DNA from: Croceicoccus marinus
Lineage (GTDB): Bacteria; Pseudomonadota; Alphaproteobacteria; Sphingomonadales; Sphingomonadaceae
Direction: 5' to 3'
DNA: 64,000 bases
NCBI RefSeq assembly: GCF_001661675.2
Contig: NZ_CP019602.1
Location: forward strand, 2,767,501 to 2,831,500
Shown: positions 18,827 through 27,127 of the stretch, in pieces
Layout: each line of letters begins with the position of its first letter
Numbering within the stretch: the stretch's first letter is position 1
The notes under the pieces: model-generated
The model's input: the letters and a program-made list of their open reading frames with translations, nothing else
What the model was told of the DNA's origin: nothing
Database searches by the model: none
Position numbers and translations under genes: made by a program

Positions 18827-19843
18827 CTATAGATCGGCGGGGTCCGCCACCAGCTTCAGCAGCTTGGTCGACTGCAGGATCTGCTGCTGGTTGTCGTCCG
18901 ACACCAGCCAGACCGTCAGCTGCCCGTCCGCACCAGACGTTGCGGCAATCCCTTCGTAATTGTCCGAAAGCACGCCGCCCCTGATGGCGGCGACCGGCTC
19001 CGCGCGCACCAGCGCGGCGGGCCCGATCGTGCGCGGATCGATCAGCGCGATCAGGCTGAAGAAGCTGAACGGAAAGCGCAGGTCGCGCCCCAGCACCAGC
19101 ACGCGCCCATCGGGCAGCGCCGCCGCGCCCACCGGCTTGTAATCGCCCGGCATCGCCAGATGCGCCTGCTCCGGCTCGGCCCCGCCCAGCGGATCGCCGG
19201 GGAACAGCAGCACCGGGAACGTGCGGTCCGTCCCCTTTTCGCGCATTTCGCCCAGGATCAGGAAACGCCCGTCCGGCAGCCGCGCCATGGCTTCGGGCCC
19301 CACGTTCTTGGGCCACTGCTCCATCGCGGCCGGATCGATGTCGGCCTGCCGCGACCCGTCCGCCGCATATAGCACCACCCGGTTGTCGGTTTCCATCGCG
19401 GTCCAGAACCGGCCCGTGGCCGGATCGACCGCCACCGTTTCGGTATCGTCCGTTTCCTTCGGAAGCCCGGGCAGCTGATCGAGCGAGCGCACGTCATGCC
19501 CGGCCCGCGCGCCCGGCCCGGTCAGCCCCGGCGGAACGATCACCAGCTGCGCCCCGCGGTCGCCCACCGCGATCAGCCGCCCATCGGGCAGCACGTCCAG
19601 CCCCGACAGCCCGGTCACCAGCGCGGGATCGCCGGTCAATTGCCACGCGCCCACCAGGCGCAGCGGCGCCAGCGCTTTGGCCGCGCCCTGCCCCGCAGCG
19701 ATCGGGCAGAACGCGATGTCCTGCGACCCGCTGGCCGATTGCGGCTGCGACCGGAACCACACCACAAACAGCACGAATGCGCAAAACAGCAGCACCGCGA
19801 TGCTCCGCACGGGTCTGCGGCCGGCGCGCCTCGCTATTGCCAT
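18827..19843 (-). CDS. Esterase-like phytase-domain protein
   Basis: A 338-residue protein with an N-terminal membrane anchor or signal (hydrophobic residues about 14-30, 'SIAVLLFCAFVLFVVWF'). A beta-propeller-like domain of the 'esterase-like activity of phytase' group follows, with 'GLSGLDVLPDGRLIAVGDRG', 'TVAVDPATGRFWTAMETDN', 'EAMARLPDGRFLILGE' and 'NYEGIAATSGADGQLTVWLVSDDN'. The predicted location is the periplasm. Actual phosphatase or esterase activity is not established for many members, so the function is tentative. It lies 10 bases downstream of the M23 peptidase gene on the same strand and probably shares its transcript. Confidence 0.75.
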   Translation of the reverse strand: MAIARRAGRRPVRSIAVLLFCAFVLFVVWFRSQPQSASGSQDIAFCPIAAGQGAAKALAPLRLVGAWQLTGDPALVTGLSGLDVLPDGRLIAVGDRGAQLVIVPPGLTGPGARAGHDVRSLDQLPGLPKETDDTETVAVDPATGRFWTAMETDNRVVLYAADGSRQADIDPAAMEQWPKNVGPEAMARLPDGRFLILGEMREKGTDRTFPVLLFPGDPLGGAEPEQAHLAMPGDYKPVGAAALPDGRVLVLGRDLRFPFSFFSLIALIDPRTIGPAALVRAEPVAAIRGGVLSDNYEGIAATSGADGQLTVWLVSDDNQQQILQSTKLLKLVADPADL

Positions 19844-19853
19844 GAACGGACCG

Positions 19854-20798
19854 TCAGTTCTGCGGCCCGGTGAACAGCAGCGGATCCAGCCGCGCCTTGC
19901 CCCACATCAGGCTCCAGTGCAGATGCGGCCCGGTGGCACGCCCGCTCGACCCGATCAGGCCCAGCTGCTGCCCCTGCGTCACCCGGTCGCCCTGTTTCAC
20001 GTCCAGCCGCTGCGAATGCAGGAACGCGCTGTTGAGACCGTTGCCATGGTCGATGATCAGCAGATTGCCCTCAAGCGAAAAATCGTCCGCCGCCAGCACC
20101 ACCACCCCGTCGGCGGGCGCGACATAGGGTGTGCCGGCACCCGGCGCGATGTCGAGCCCGGTGTGATAGCTCCCCGGCTCGCCGCGATAGATGCGCTGCG
20201 ATCCGAACCGGCCCGAGATGCGGCCCTTCACCGGCCAGGTGAAGTCCTGCCGCCAGCCTTGCGCGCCCGTCTGCATCGCGCGCGCGCCATAGATGCGCTC
20301 AAGCTCAGGGCGGCGGCGCTGCATGAAGCTCTCGCTCGGCCCGCCGGTGCGGCGCGCGGCGTTGATATGCTCGATCCGCCAGTCGCGCGGCGCGATGGTC
20401 AGCGCCTGCGTCGCGGTCGCCCCGTCGCTGCGCTGTGCGGCCAATGTGGCAATGCCGCCCGCGTCGCGGTCGAACGCCGCCAGGAAAGATCCGTCAGCCG
20501 CGACCGGCACCGGCTCGCCGTCCAGCGTCAGCGTTACCGTGCCTTCGGGCGCGATGCCGCGGATCCAGCCGCCCTGCGTCAGCTCGCCCGCATAGGTGAA
20601 CCGCGCGGGCGGCAGTGCGGCAGGGGCCGGCGCGGGTTTCGGGGCAGGCGCTGGTGCGGCCGCTGGCGTCCCGGATTGCTGCGGCACGGCCTGCTGCGGC
20701 ACGGCCTGCTGCGGCACGCCCTGCTGCCGGTCGGCCTGCGGAACGACGGTGCAGCCCGCAGCCAGCACCGCAAGCGATGCCGAAGCCGCCAGCCTCAT
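19854..20798 (-). CDS. M23 family metallopeptidase, lipoprotein
   Basis: A 314-residue LytM-type peptidoglycan endopeptidase. The N-terminus is a lipoprotein signal with lipobox LAAGC (Cys near 16). A Q/P-rich stretch follows, made of repeated AVPQQ units and a P/A-rich tether. The catalytic M23 domain occupies the last 120 residues: 'SYHTGLDIAPGAGTP' holds the H-x3-D zinc ligands, and 'ATGPHLHWSL' the HLH pair. Active-site residues appear intact, so it should cleave peptide cross-links. Its start overlaps the DUF2093 stop (ATGA), giving an operon with DUF2093 and probably xseA. Confidence 0.92.
   Translation of the reverse strand: MRLAASASLAVLAAGCTVVPQADRQQGVPQQAVPQQAVPQQSGTPAAAPAPAPKPAPAPAALPPARFTYAGELTQGGWIRGIAPEGTVTLTLDGEPVPVAADGSFLAAFDRDAGGIATLAAQRSDGATATQALTIAPRDWRIEHINAARRTGGPSESFMQRRRPELERIYGARAMQTGAQGWRQDFTWPVKGRISGRFGSQRIYRGEPGSYHTGLDIAPGAGTPYVAPADGVVVLAADDFSLEGNLLIIDHGNGLNSAFLHSQRLDVKQGDRVTQGQQLGLIGSSGRATGPHLHWSLMWGKARLDPLLFTGPQN
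20677..20736. repeat. In-frame 15-bp tandem repeat in the M23 lipoprotein gene
   Basis: Four adjacent 15-base units based on TGCTGCGGCACGGCC. The first two (20677-20691 and 20692-20706) are identical, the third has one change, and the fourth is degenerate. On the coding (minus) strand they encode the repeated AVPQQ pentapeptide in the flexible linker after the lipobox. Length changes in multiples of 15 would stay in frame. Confidence 0.85.
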
Positions 20799-20998
20799 GC
20801 CCCGGACATCAGGCGCTGGGTCGCGATCTCGGCAGTGGCATAGGGCTCTTGCCGCTCCACGCTCCAGTACCGCAGCATGTCGAGCGGGATCGGCGCGCCG
20901 GTGACCGCGCAGACGACATGGTCGCCCGGCGTCATCTGGCGAAAGCCGTTGGGGCCGTAAAGAAGCCTGGCAGGTCCGGTAGAGGAATTCATAAGCAT
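20795..20998 (-). CDS. DUF2093 domain-containing protein
   Basis: A 67-residue small protein with the DUF2093 pattern ('ARLLYGPNGFRQMTPGDHVVCAVTG' split region, then 'IPLDMLRYWSVERQEPY'), usually found in alphaproteobacteria beside xseA. An ATG two codons downstream could be the start. Function unknown; it is short, single-domain and probably cytosolic. It overlaps the M23 gene by four bases and follows xseA by 26 bases. Confidence 0.88.
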   Translation of the reverse strand: MLMNSSTGPARLLYGPNGFRQMTPGDHVVCAVTGAPIPLDMLRYWSVERQEPYATAEIATQRLMSGA

Positions 20999-21024
20999 CC
21001 GCCCTAGTTAGCGATCATGGGCGG

Positions 21025-22578
21025 CTAAAACAACGATTGCTGGCGGGGCTTGCCGTCCGCGGTGCTGTCCGTGCCCTCATCGCGCCGCTTGCGGGGCGCG
21101 GAAGGTCGGGGCGCCGGTGCGGGGGCCAGTGCAGGGGCCATTGCGGGCGCAGGTGCGGGCGCAGCGCCGCCAGCAGGCACGGTATCGATGCTGCCATCGG
21201 CGAATCGCAGCGTCAGCGCGGGCTGCGCCGAAGCGGCGGCGCGGCTGGTCACCGTCTCGCCATTCGCGCCCGTCACCACGGCATAGCCGCGCTCCAGCGG
21301 CGCATAGGGGTCGAGTTGGCTAAGCAGCCGCGCGGTGGCCGACAATTGCTCGGCCCGGCGCGTCTGGATGCGTGATACCAGCACGCGCATGTCGGGGGCA
21401 GAGGCCAGCCGCCGCCGCTCCTGCGCGACCATGCGGGTCAGGACGGCAGGCCGCAGGAAACCGCCCGCTTCGGACAATCGCCCCTGCGCCCGCGCCGCCC
21501 GCGTCGCAAGGCCGCGCCGCAGCCTTTCGCCCAGATCGTCGATGCGCTGGCCGCGTTCGGCCACGATTGCGCGCGGATCGGGCAGGCGCTGGCTCCAGTT
21601 CTCAAGCCTTTCGCGCGCCAGCAGCACGGGCCGCTGCACCCCGCGCCGTTTGCGAAGGCGCAGCTCCATCAGCATGTTGAGCAGCTCGGTACGCACCGGC
21701 ACCGCCAGTTCCGCCGCGGCGGTCGGCGTCGGCGCGCGCAGGTCTGCGGCGTAATCGGCCAATGTCGTATCGGTCTCATGCCCCACGGCAGAGATGACGG
21801 GGATCGGACTCTCGGCAATGGCGCGCACCGCCACTTCCTCGTTGAAGGCCCACAGATCCTCGATCGAGCCGCCGCCGCGCGCGACGATCAGCACATCGGG
21901 GCGCGGAACGGGACCGTCTTCGGGGATTGCGCCGAACCCGCGCACCGCTGCCGCGACCTGCTCGGCCGCGCCCTTGCCCTGCACCATCACCGGCCACACC
22001 AGCACCCGGCTGGGGAACCGGTCCGCCAGACGGTGCAAGATGTCGCGAATCACCGAACCGGTGGGCGACGTCACGACGCCGATCACCTGAGGCAGGAAGG
22101 GGAGCCGCCGCTTGCGTTCGGGCGCGAACAGCCCCTCGGCGTCCAGCCTTGCCTTCAGCTTCTCCAGCAGCGCCAGCAGCGCGCCCTCGCCCGCGATCTC
22201 CATCGAATCGACGACGATCTGGTACTTGCTGCGCCCGGGATAGGTCGTCACCTTGCCGGTCGCGACCACCTCGATCCCGTCCTCGGGCCGGAACGACAGG
22301 CGCTGCGCATTGCCGCGCCACATCACCGCGTCGATCACGGCATTGTCGTCCTTGAGGCAGGCATAGAAATGCCCGCTCGCCGCGCGTTTCACGCCCGACA
22401 ATTCGCCGCGCAGCCGTACATGGCCGAAGCGGTCCTCGACCGTGCGCTTCAGCGCGTTCGAGATTTCGGACACGGTGAGCGGCTCGGCGTTGTCGCCCGG
22501 ACGCTGCCGCGCTAGGAGCGGCGCTTCTTCACCAAGGCCCGAACTATCGGCGGAATTATCGTAGGAACTGCGCGGCAA
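21025..22578 (-). CDS. xseA: Exodeoxyribonuclease VII large subunit
   Basis: Catalytic large subunit of ExoVII, which degrades single-stranded DNA to oligonucleotides with XseB. From the N-terminus it shows the OB-fold region ('[19 protein letters not shown]', '[21 protein letters not shown]'), then '[19 protein letters not shown]', '[17 protein letters not shown]' and '[26 protein letters not shown]' (catalytic core). A coiled-coil arm and a proline/alanine tail follow. I place the start at TTG 22578, which gives 517 residues and the usual short disordered leader. An ATG at 22626 would overlap purD by 49 bases. The start is uncertain; the identity is not. Confidence 0.93.
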   Translation of the reverse strand: MPRSSYDNSADSSGLGEEAPLLARQRPGDNAEPLTVSEISNALKRTVEDRFGHVRLRGELSGVKRAASGHFYACLKDDNAVIDAVMWRGNAQRLSFRPEDGIEVVATGKVTTYPGRSKYQIVVDSMEIAGEGALLALLEKLKARLDAEGLFAPERKRRLPFLPQVIGVVTSPTGSVIRDILHRLADRFPSRVLVWPVMVQGKGAAEQVAAAVRGFGAIPEDGPVPRPDVLIVARGGGSIEDLWAFNEEVAVRAIAESPIPVISAVGHETDTTLADYAADLRAPTPTAAAELAVPVRTELLNMLMELRLRKRRGVQRPVLLARERLENWSQRLPDPRAIVAERGQRIDDLGERLRRGLATRAARAQGRLSEAGGFLRPAVLTRMVAQERRRLASAPDMRVLVSRIQTRRAEQLSATARLLSQLDPYAPLERGYAVVTGANGETVTSRAAASAQPALTLRFADGSIDTVPAGGAAPAPAPAMAPALAPAPAPRPSAPRKRRDEGTDSTADGKPRQQSLF

Positions 22579-23867
22579 TGAATATCCTCTTGATCGGCTC
22601 GGGCGGGCGCGAACATGCGCTGGCATGGAAGCTGGCGCAATCCCGGCTTCTGCAGAACGGCGACAGGCTGTTCGCCGCGCCGGGCAATCCGGGCATGGCC
22701 GATTGCGCCGCGCTCGTCACGCTGGACGTGGCCGATCATGCACAGGTCATGCGCTTTTGCGAAGAGCGCGAGATCGGCCTCGTCGTCGTCGGCCCCGAAG
22801 CACCGCTGGTCGCGGGGCTTGCCGACGACCTGCGCGGCGGGGGCGTCGCGGTGTTCGGACCCAGCGCGGCGGCAGCGCAGCTCGAAGGGTCCAAGGCTTT
22901 CACCAAGGCGCTGTGCGACGAGATGGACATCCCCACCGCCGCCTATGCGAAAGCCGAAAGCCTGGACGATGCGCTGGCGGCCTTGGACGGCTTCTCCGTC
23001 CCCGTCGTCATCAAGGCCGATGGTCTCGCTGCGGGCAAGGGCGTGATCATCGCCGAAAGCGCCGATGAAGCGCGCGAGGCACTGGAAGACATCTTTGGCG
23101 GCCGCTTCGGCAGCGCGGGGGCCAGCGTGGTGATCGAGGAATTCCTGACGGGCGAGGAAGCGAGCTTCTTCGCTTTGACCGACGGCAGCACCATCGTCCC
23201 CTTCGGATCGGCGCAGGACCACAAGCGCGTGGGCGAAGGCGATAGCGGCCCCAACACCGGCGGGATGGGCGCCTACAGCCCCGCGCCGGTGCTGACCGGC
23301 CTGCTGGAGGGCGAGGTGATCGAGAAGATCATCGCCCCCACCGTCAGCGGCATGGCCGCGCGCGGCACGCCCTATTGCGGGGTGCTCTACGCCGGGCTGA
23401 TGCTGACGAAGGAAGGCCCCAAGCTGATCGAATACAACTGCCGCTTCGGCGATCCCGAATGCCAGGTGCTGATGATGCGGCTTGAGGACGACCTGGGCGA
23501 ATTGCTATTGGCGGCGGCGGAATACCGGCTGGCGGCCCTGCGCCCGCCGCGCCTGTCGCATCAGACCGCGCTGACCGTGGTGATGGCGGCCAGCGGCTAT
23601 CCCGACACGCCCGAAAAGGGCGGCGCGATCAGTGGGCTGGACGCGGCGGAAGCGACCGGCGCAAAGGTCTTCCACGCGGGCACGAAGCTCGACGGCGAGA
23701 CGCTGGTCGCAAGCGGAGGCCGCGTGCTGAACGTCACCGCCAGCGGCGCGAACGTGACGCAGGCGCAGGCAGCCGCCTATCGCGCGGTCGACGCCATCGA
23801 TTTCCCCACCGGCTTCTGCCGCCGCGACATCGGCTGGCGCGAAATCGCGCGCGAGGCGAAGGGCTGA
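22578..23867 (+). CDS. purD: Phosphoribosylamine-glycine ligase
   Basis: GAR synthetase of 429 residues, the second step of purine synthesis (phosphoribosylamine + glycine + ATP). ATP-grasp architecture is clear: '[22 protein letters not shown]', '[15 protein letters not shown]', '[14 protein letters not shown]', '[17 protein letters not shown]', '[24 protein letters not shown]', and '[17 protein letters not shown]'. Each stretch is as expected for a full-length enzyme. It is divergent from xseA with essentially no spacer. It is convergent with the adenosine kinase gene, 4 bases apart, so two purine-related genes meet tail to tail. Confidence 0.97.
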   Translation: MNILLIGSGGREHALAWKLAQSRLLQNGDRLFAAPGNPGMADCAALVTLDVADHAQVMRFCEEREIGLVVVGPEAPLVAGLADDLRGGGVAVFGPSAAAAQLEGSKAFTKALCDEMDIPTAAYAKAESLDDALAALDGFSVPVVIKADGLAAGKGVIIAESADEAREALEDIFGGRFGSAGASVVIEEFLTGEEASFFALTDGSTIVPFGSAQDHKRVGEGDSGPNTGGMGAYSPAPVLTGLLEGEVIEKIIAPTVSGMAARGTPYCGVLYAGLMLTKEGPKLIEYNCRFGDPECQVLMMRLEDDLGELLLAAAEYRLAALRPPRLSHQTALTVVMAASGYPDTPEKGGAISGLDAAEATGAKVFHAGTKLDGETLVASGGRVLNVTASGANVTQAQAAAYRAVDAIDFPTGFCRRDIGWREIAREAKG

Positions 23868-23871
23868 AGCG

Positions 23872-24867
23872 CTAGCCCAACCGCTCGCGCACGAGTTCGG
23901 TCAGGTTCGCCTCGGGCCTTGCGCCATAATGGCTGATGATCTCGGCCGCCGCGACCGCGCCCAGCGTCAGGCAGTCCTTCAGGCTCTTGCCCTGCACATG
24001 GCCGTGGAGGAACCCCGCGGCAAAGCTGTCGCCCGCGCCGGTCGTGTCGACGACCTTGTCGACCGGCTCGGCAGGCACTTCGGCGCGCTCGTCGCCGCGG
24101 ATCGCCAGCGCGCCCTTTTCGCTGCGCGTCACCACCAGCACCGGCAGTTTCGGCGCCAGCCACTCGATCGCCTTTTCCAGGTCGTCCGCTCCGGTCAGGG
24201 CCATCGCCTCGCCCTCGTTCGCGAATAATATGTCGATCTCGCCCCGCCCGATCATCGCGCGGAAATCGTCGCCGTGCCGATCCAGCAGGAATTCGTCGGA
24301 CAGGGTGAACGCCACCTCGCGCCCCGCTTCGCGCGCGCATTCGATCGCGCCCTGCATCGCGGTGCGCGGCGCATCCGGATCCCACAGATAGCCTTCGAGA
24401 TAGAGCACCTTGGCGTCGGCCACCAGTTCGGGATCGATCGACGCCGCCGACAGATGCTGCGACGCACCCAGGAACGTGTTCATCGTACGCTGCCCGTCGG
24501 GCGTGACCAGCACCAGGCAGCGCGCGCTCGGCGGCTCGCCTTCACGCGGGGCGGTGGCATAGAAGATGCCGGACGAGCGGATGTCATGCGCGAACACGCT
24601 GCCTAGCTGGTCGTTCGCGACCTGCCCGATAAAGGCGCAGCGGCTGCCCAGCGCGGCAAGCCCCGCGCATGTATTGGCCGCCGACCCACCCGAAACCTCT
24701 CGCCCCGGCCCCATGTTGGCATAAAGCGCCTCGGCCTCGGCCGTATCGACCAGCCGCATCGCGCCCTTGTCCAGCGCGTGTTCGGCCAGGAAACCGTCGT
24801 CGCAAGTGGCGATCACGTCCACGATGGCATTGCCGATGGCAAGAACGTCGAAGCGAGGCTGGGTCAT
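23872..24867 (-). CDS. Adenosine kinase (PfkB family)
   Basis: A 331-residue PfkB-family sugar kinase, closest in pattern to bacterial adenosine kinase. 'FDVLAIGNAIVDVIA' opens the fold. 'GGSAANTCAGLAALG' near residue 60 is PfkB signature 1, and 'DTTGAGDSFAAGFLHG' near 280 is signature 2 with the catalytic Asp. The start at 24867 follows from the family N-terminus; upstream in-frame sequence to 25146 is not conserved-looking. Adenosine rather than another nucleoside or sugar is the usual call for this subfamily but is not proven. Confidence 0.88.
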   Translation of the reverse strand: MTQPRFDVLAIGNAIVDVIATCDDGFLAEHALDKGAMRLVDTAEAEALYANMGPGREVSGGSAANTCAGLAALGSRCAFIGQVANDQLGSVFAHDIRSSGIFYATAPREGEPPSARCLVLVTPDGQRTMNTFLGASQHLSAASIDPELVADAKVLYLEGYLWDPDAPRTAMQGAIECAREAGREVAFTLSDEFLLDRHGDDFRAMIGRGEIDILFANEGEAMALTGADDLEKAIEWLAPKLPVLVVTRSEKGALAIRGDERAEVPAEPVDKVVDTTGAGDSFAAGFLHGHVQGKSLKDCLTLGAVAAAEIISHYGARPEANLTELVRERLG

Positions 24868-24986
24868 GTTGGTCCTTATGGAGAGCGGCGCGGCAGACAG
24901 GCCTGCGCCCGGATCGTGGATGTCGGCTTGGCTATCGGCGTAATTCGTTGACAGCAAGCCCTTCAGGCCATCTACCCTTTCGGCCC

Positions 24987-25784
24987 ATGCAGGTTCCATC
25001 CGACACTCGCTCCGCACTGACAGGTCATGCGCTGCAGACGCTGTCGCTGATGGGCGCTTTCGCGCTGGGCGCGGCGCAGATGGCGGACCGGCGCGTGATC
25101 CGGGTGCTGGTGAAAAGCGCGCTGGTGTCGCTGGCGCTGCTGGCACTGGTGTTCTGGGGCGGGTTCGCCGCGTTCGATGCGGGGATCGAATGGCTGGCGG
25201 GCACGCAAAGCGCGTGGATCGCGGGGCTGGGCCAGCTTGTCGCGGCGATCGCCGCCGTGCTGTGCGCTTGGCTGGCCTGGCGCATCGTCGCGATGGCCGT
25301 GCTCAATTTCTACGCGGACGAGATCGTTTCGCTGGTCGAGGAACGGCATTACCCCGCGTTCAAACCGCGCGACATTCCGCTTTCCGAGGAAATCGCCATG
25401 GCGCTGAAAGGCGCGGCGCGCGCGCTGGCATTCAACGCGCTGGCGCTGCCGATCGCGCTGGCATTGGCGGTCACGGGGGTGGGCACCGCCATCGTGTTCA
25501 TCACCGTCAATGCCTTCCTTCTGGGCCGCGAATTGCAGGACATGGTCTGGGCGCGCCATCCGAAAGGCGCCGTTCCTGCCGCCCCTGGCCGGAAGAGCCG
25601 GGGTATTGCACCTCTCGCCGCATCCACCCGTTTCCTGCTGGGGCTGGCGGTGGTAGGGCTGCTCGCCATTCCGGTCGCGAACCTGCTGGCGCCTTTCCTG
25701 GGCGCGGCAGCCGCAACCCACCTTGTCCACCGCGCCGCCGCGCGCAGAGCCGGGAATTCCCGAGACGGCCATGATGCCCTTTAG
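24987..25784 (+). CDS. EI24 domain membrane protein (CysZ-like)
   Basis: A 265-residue integral membrane protein of the EI24/CysZ superfamily. Hydrophobic segments lie near residues 43-65, 70-100, 140-170 and 215-245, with a basic loop of about 25 residues before the last. Cytosolic stretches such as 'VEERHYPAFKPRDIPLSEEIAMALKG' (split here) are typical. CysZ imports sulfate in enterobacteria, but alphaproteobacterial EI24 proteins are not characterised, so no transport role is claimed. The ATG at 24987 is chosen. It overlaps the next lipoprotein gene by 14 bases. Confidence 0.82.
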   Translation: MQVPSDTRSALTGHALQTLSLMGAFALGAAQMADRRVIRVLVKSALVSLALLALVFWGGFAAFDAGIEWLAGTQSAWIAGLGQLVAAIAAVLCAWLAWRIVAMAVLNFYADEIVSLVEERHYPAFKPRDIPLSEEIAMALKGAARALAFNALALPIALALAVTGVGTAIVFITVNAFLLGRELQDMVWARHPKGAVPAAPGRKSRGIAPLAASTRFLLGLAVVGLLAIPVANLLAPFLGAAAATHLVHRAAARRAGNSRDGHDAL

Positions 25785-26205
25785 ATTTCAAGGCAATCTG
25801 ATTGCCGCGCTGGCGCTCGTGCCCGCGCTTGCCGCCTGTGCCCCTTCGGTCAAGCAGACGCGTCCCGCCCGTCCGGCGGCAACGCAGCCCGTCCCGCCGC
25901 AGCAGGCCCCCGCCACCCCGCCGACCGGCTTTCGCGCGGCGCGGGTGATGAGCGGTCCGGGCCTGCAAGGCGTGATCGGCGCCGATGCCGACGCGCTGAT
26001 CCGCCAGTTCGGCACCCCCCGCCTCGATGTGTGGGAAGCGGATGCGCGCAAGATGCAGTTCACCGGCACGCGCTGCATCCTCGACGTGTTTCTCTATCCG
26101 CCGCGCCAGGGCGCGACCGAAACCGCCACCTGGGTCGACGCGCGGCGCAGCGACGGTCAGGATGTCGACCGCGCCGCCTGTGTCGCGGCGATGAAGAAGC
26201 GCTAG
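25771..26205 (+). CDS. Putative lipoprotein, unknown function
   Basis: A 144-residue protein with a lipoprotein signal: a basic start, a hydrophobic run and the lipobox LAAC near residue 22. A proline/glutamine linker follows. The C-terminal domain of about 80 residues contains 'LQGVIGADADALIRQFGTPRLDVWEADARKM' (split) and a 'FTGTRCILDVFLYPP' strand, resembling the SmpA/OmlA-type small lipoprotein fold, though I cannot assign it firmly. ATG 25771 or the adjacent ATG 25774 may be used. It overlaps the end of the EI24 gene. Its stop TAG overlaps the stop of sufA on the other strand (CTAG at 26202-26205). Confidence 0.7.
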   Translation: MMPFRFQGNLIAALALVPALAACAPSVKQTRPARPAATQPVPPQQAPATPPTGFRAARVMSGPGLQGVIGADADALIRQFGTPRLDVWEADARKMQFTGTRCILDVFLYPPRQGATETATWVDARRSDGQDVDRAACVAAMKKR

Positions 26206-26561
26206 ACGGTAAAGCTCTCGCCGCAGCCGCAGCTGCCGGTGGCGTTGGGATTTTCGAACACGAAGCCCGCCTCGAAATCGTCCTCGCGCCAGTCCATCAC
26301 GCTGCCGATCAGATAGAGCACCGATGCACTGTCGATATAGAACACGCCGCCGGGGGTCTCGATCTTCTCGTCGAAGGCCTGCTCCTCGGTCACGTAATCG
26401 ACCGAATAGGCAAGCCCCGAACAGCCGCGCCGCGGGGTCGACAGCTTGACGCCGATGGCGCCCTCGGGCGCCCTCGCCATCAGCTCGGCCACGCGCTGCT
26501 CCGCACCGGGGGTCAGCGTCACGGCGGCCTTGGGGGCGGGTCTGGTCTTGGTATCGCTCAT
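26202..26561 (-). CDS. sufA: A-type Fe-S carrier SufA (HesB/IscA family)
   Basis: A 119-residue A-type carrier that receives clusters from SufBCD and passes them to apo-proteins. The three conserved cysteines are present: one in 'PRRGCSGLAYSV' and two in the C-terminal 'GSCGCGESF'. An N-terminal extension of about 14 residues precedes the core. It is the last gene of the suf operon and overlaps sufT by one base (TGATG at 26559-26563). A second carrier of this family (ErpA type) is encoded at 58.8 kb. Confidence 0.93.
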   Translation of the reverse strand: MSDTKTRPAPKAAVTLTPGAEQRVAELMARAPEGAIGVKLSTPRRGCSGLAYSVDYVTEEQAFDEKIETPGGVFYIDSASVLYLIGSVMDWREDDFEAGFVFENPNATGSCGCGESFTV

Positions 26562-27127
26562 CACAGCATTCCCAGTTCGAGTTTCGCCTCGTCGCTCATC
26601 TTCTGCGGGTCCCATGGCGGGTCCCAGACGAGATTGACCTCGGCATCGCCGATGCCCGGCACCGAACCGACGCGCAGTTCGACCTCGCCCGGCATGGATT
26701 CGGCCACGGGGCAATGCGGGGTGGTCAGCGTCATGTTGACATGCGCATGGCCATCGTCCGAAATCTCGACGCCATAGATCAGGCCAAGATCATAGATATT
26801 GACCGGAATCTCGGGGTCGTAGATTTCCTTCAGCGCGGCGATCACGCTTTCGTAAAGCTCGCCGCCCGGCTCGTTGCCTGAGACATTCTGCGGACGCTCC
26901 TTCAGGAAACCCTCGAGATAGTCCTTCTTGCGCTCCAGCTTCTCGCCCGCGGTTTCCGCCTCGGGATCGACCGCATCGTCCACTCGCGCCCGGCGCGGCG
27001 TCTCGACGCTTTCGACCGTTTCGGCGGCCACTGTCTCGTTGGGGGGCCGCATCTCGTCAAAAGGCGACGGGGCGACCACGCGGCCATCGTCGCGGATGTC
27101 GTTGTTCTGGGTCTCTGGGCTATCCAT
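26561..27127 (-). CDS. sufT: SUF assembly protein SufT (MIP18/DUF59 family)
   Basis: A 188-residue protein with a C-terminal MIP18-like domain: 'ALKEIYDPEIPVNIYDLGLIYG', 'HVNMTLTTPHCPVAESMPGEVE' (with the reactive Cys) and 'VNLVWDPPWDPQKMSDEAKLELGM'; each is split from longer conserved sequence. The N-terminal 90 residues are acidic and probably disordered. SufT helps Fe-S maturation, especially of lipoate-type enzymes in other bacteria. It overlaps sufS by one base and sufA by one base (TGATG junctions), so the distal operon is translationally coupled. Confidence 0.92.
   Translation of the reverse strand: MDSPETQNNDIRDDGRVVAPSPFDEMRPPNETVAAETVESVETPRRARVDDAVDPEAETAGEKLERKKDYLEGFLKERPQNVSGNEPGGELYESVIAALKEIYDPEIPVNIYDLGLIYGVEISDDGHAHVNMTLTTPHCPVAESMPGEVELRVGSVPGIGDAEVNLVWDPPWDPQKMSDEAKLELGML

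Noticed and set aside
26202..26205. Frameshift or truncation where the lipoprotein gene and sufA meet
   Set aside because: Both proteins are full length. The shared CTAG simply supplies a stop codon to each strand.
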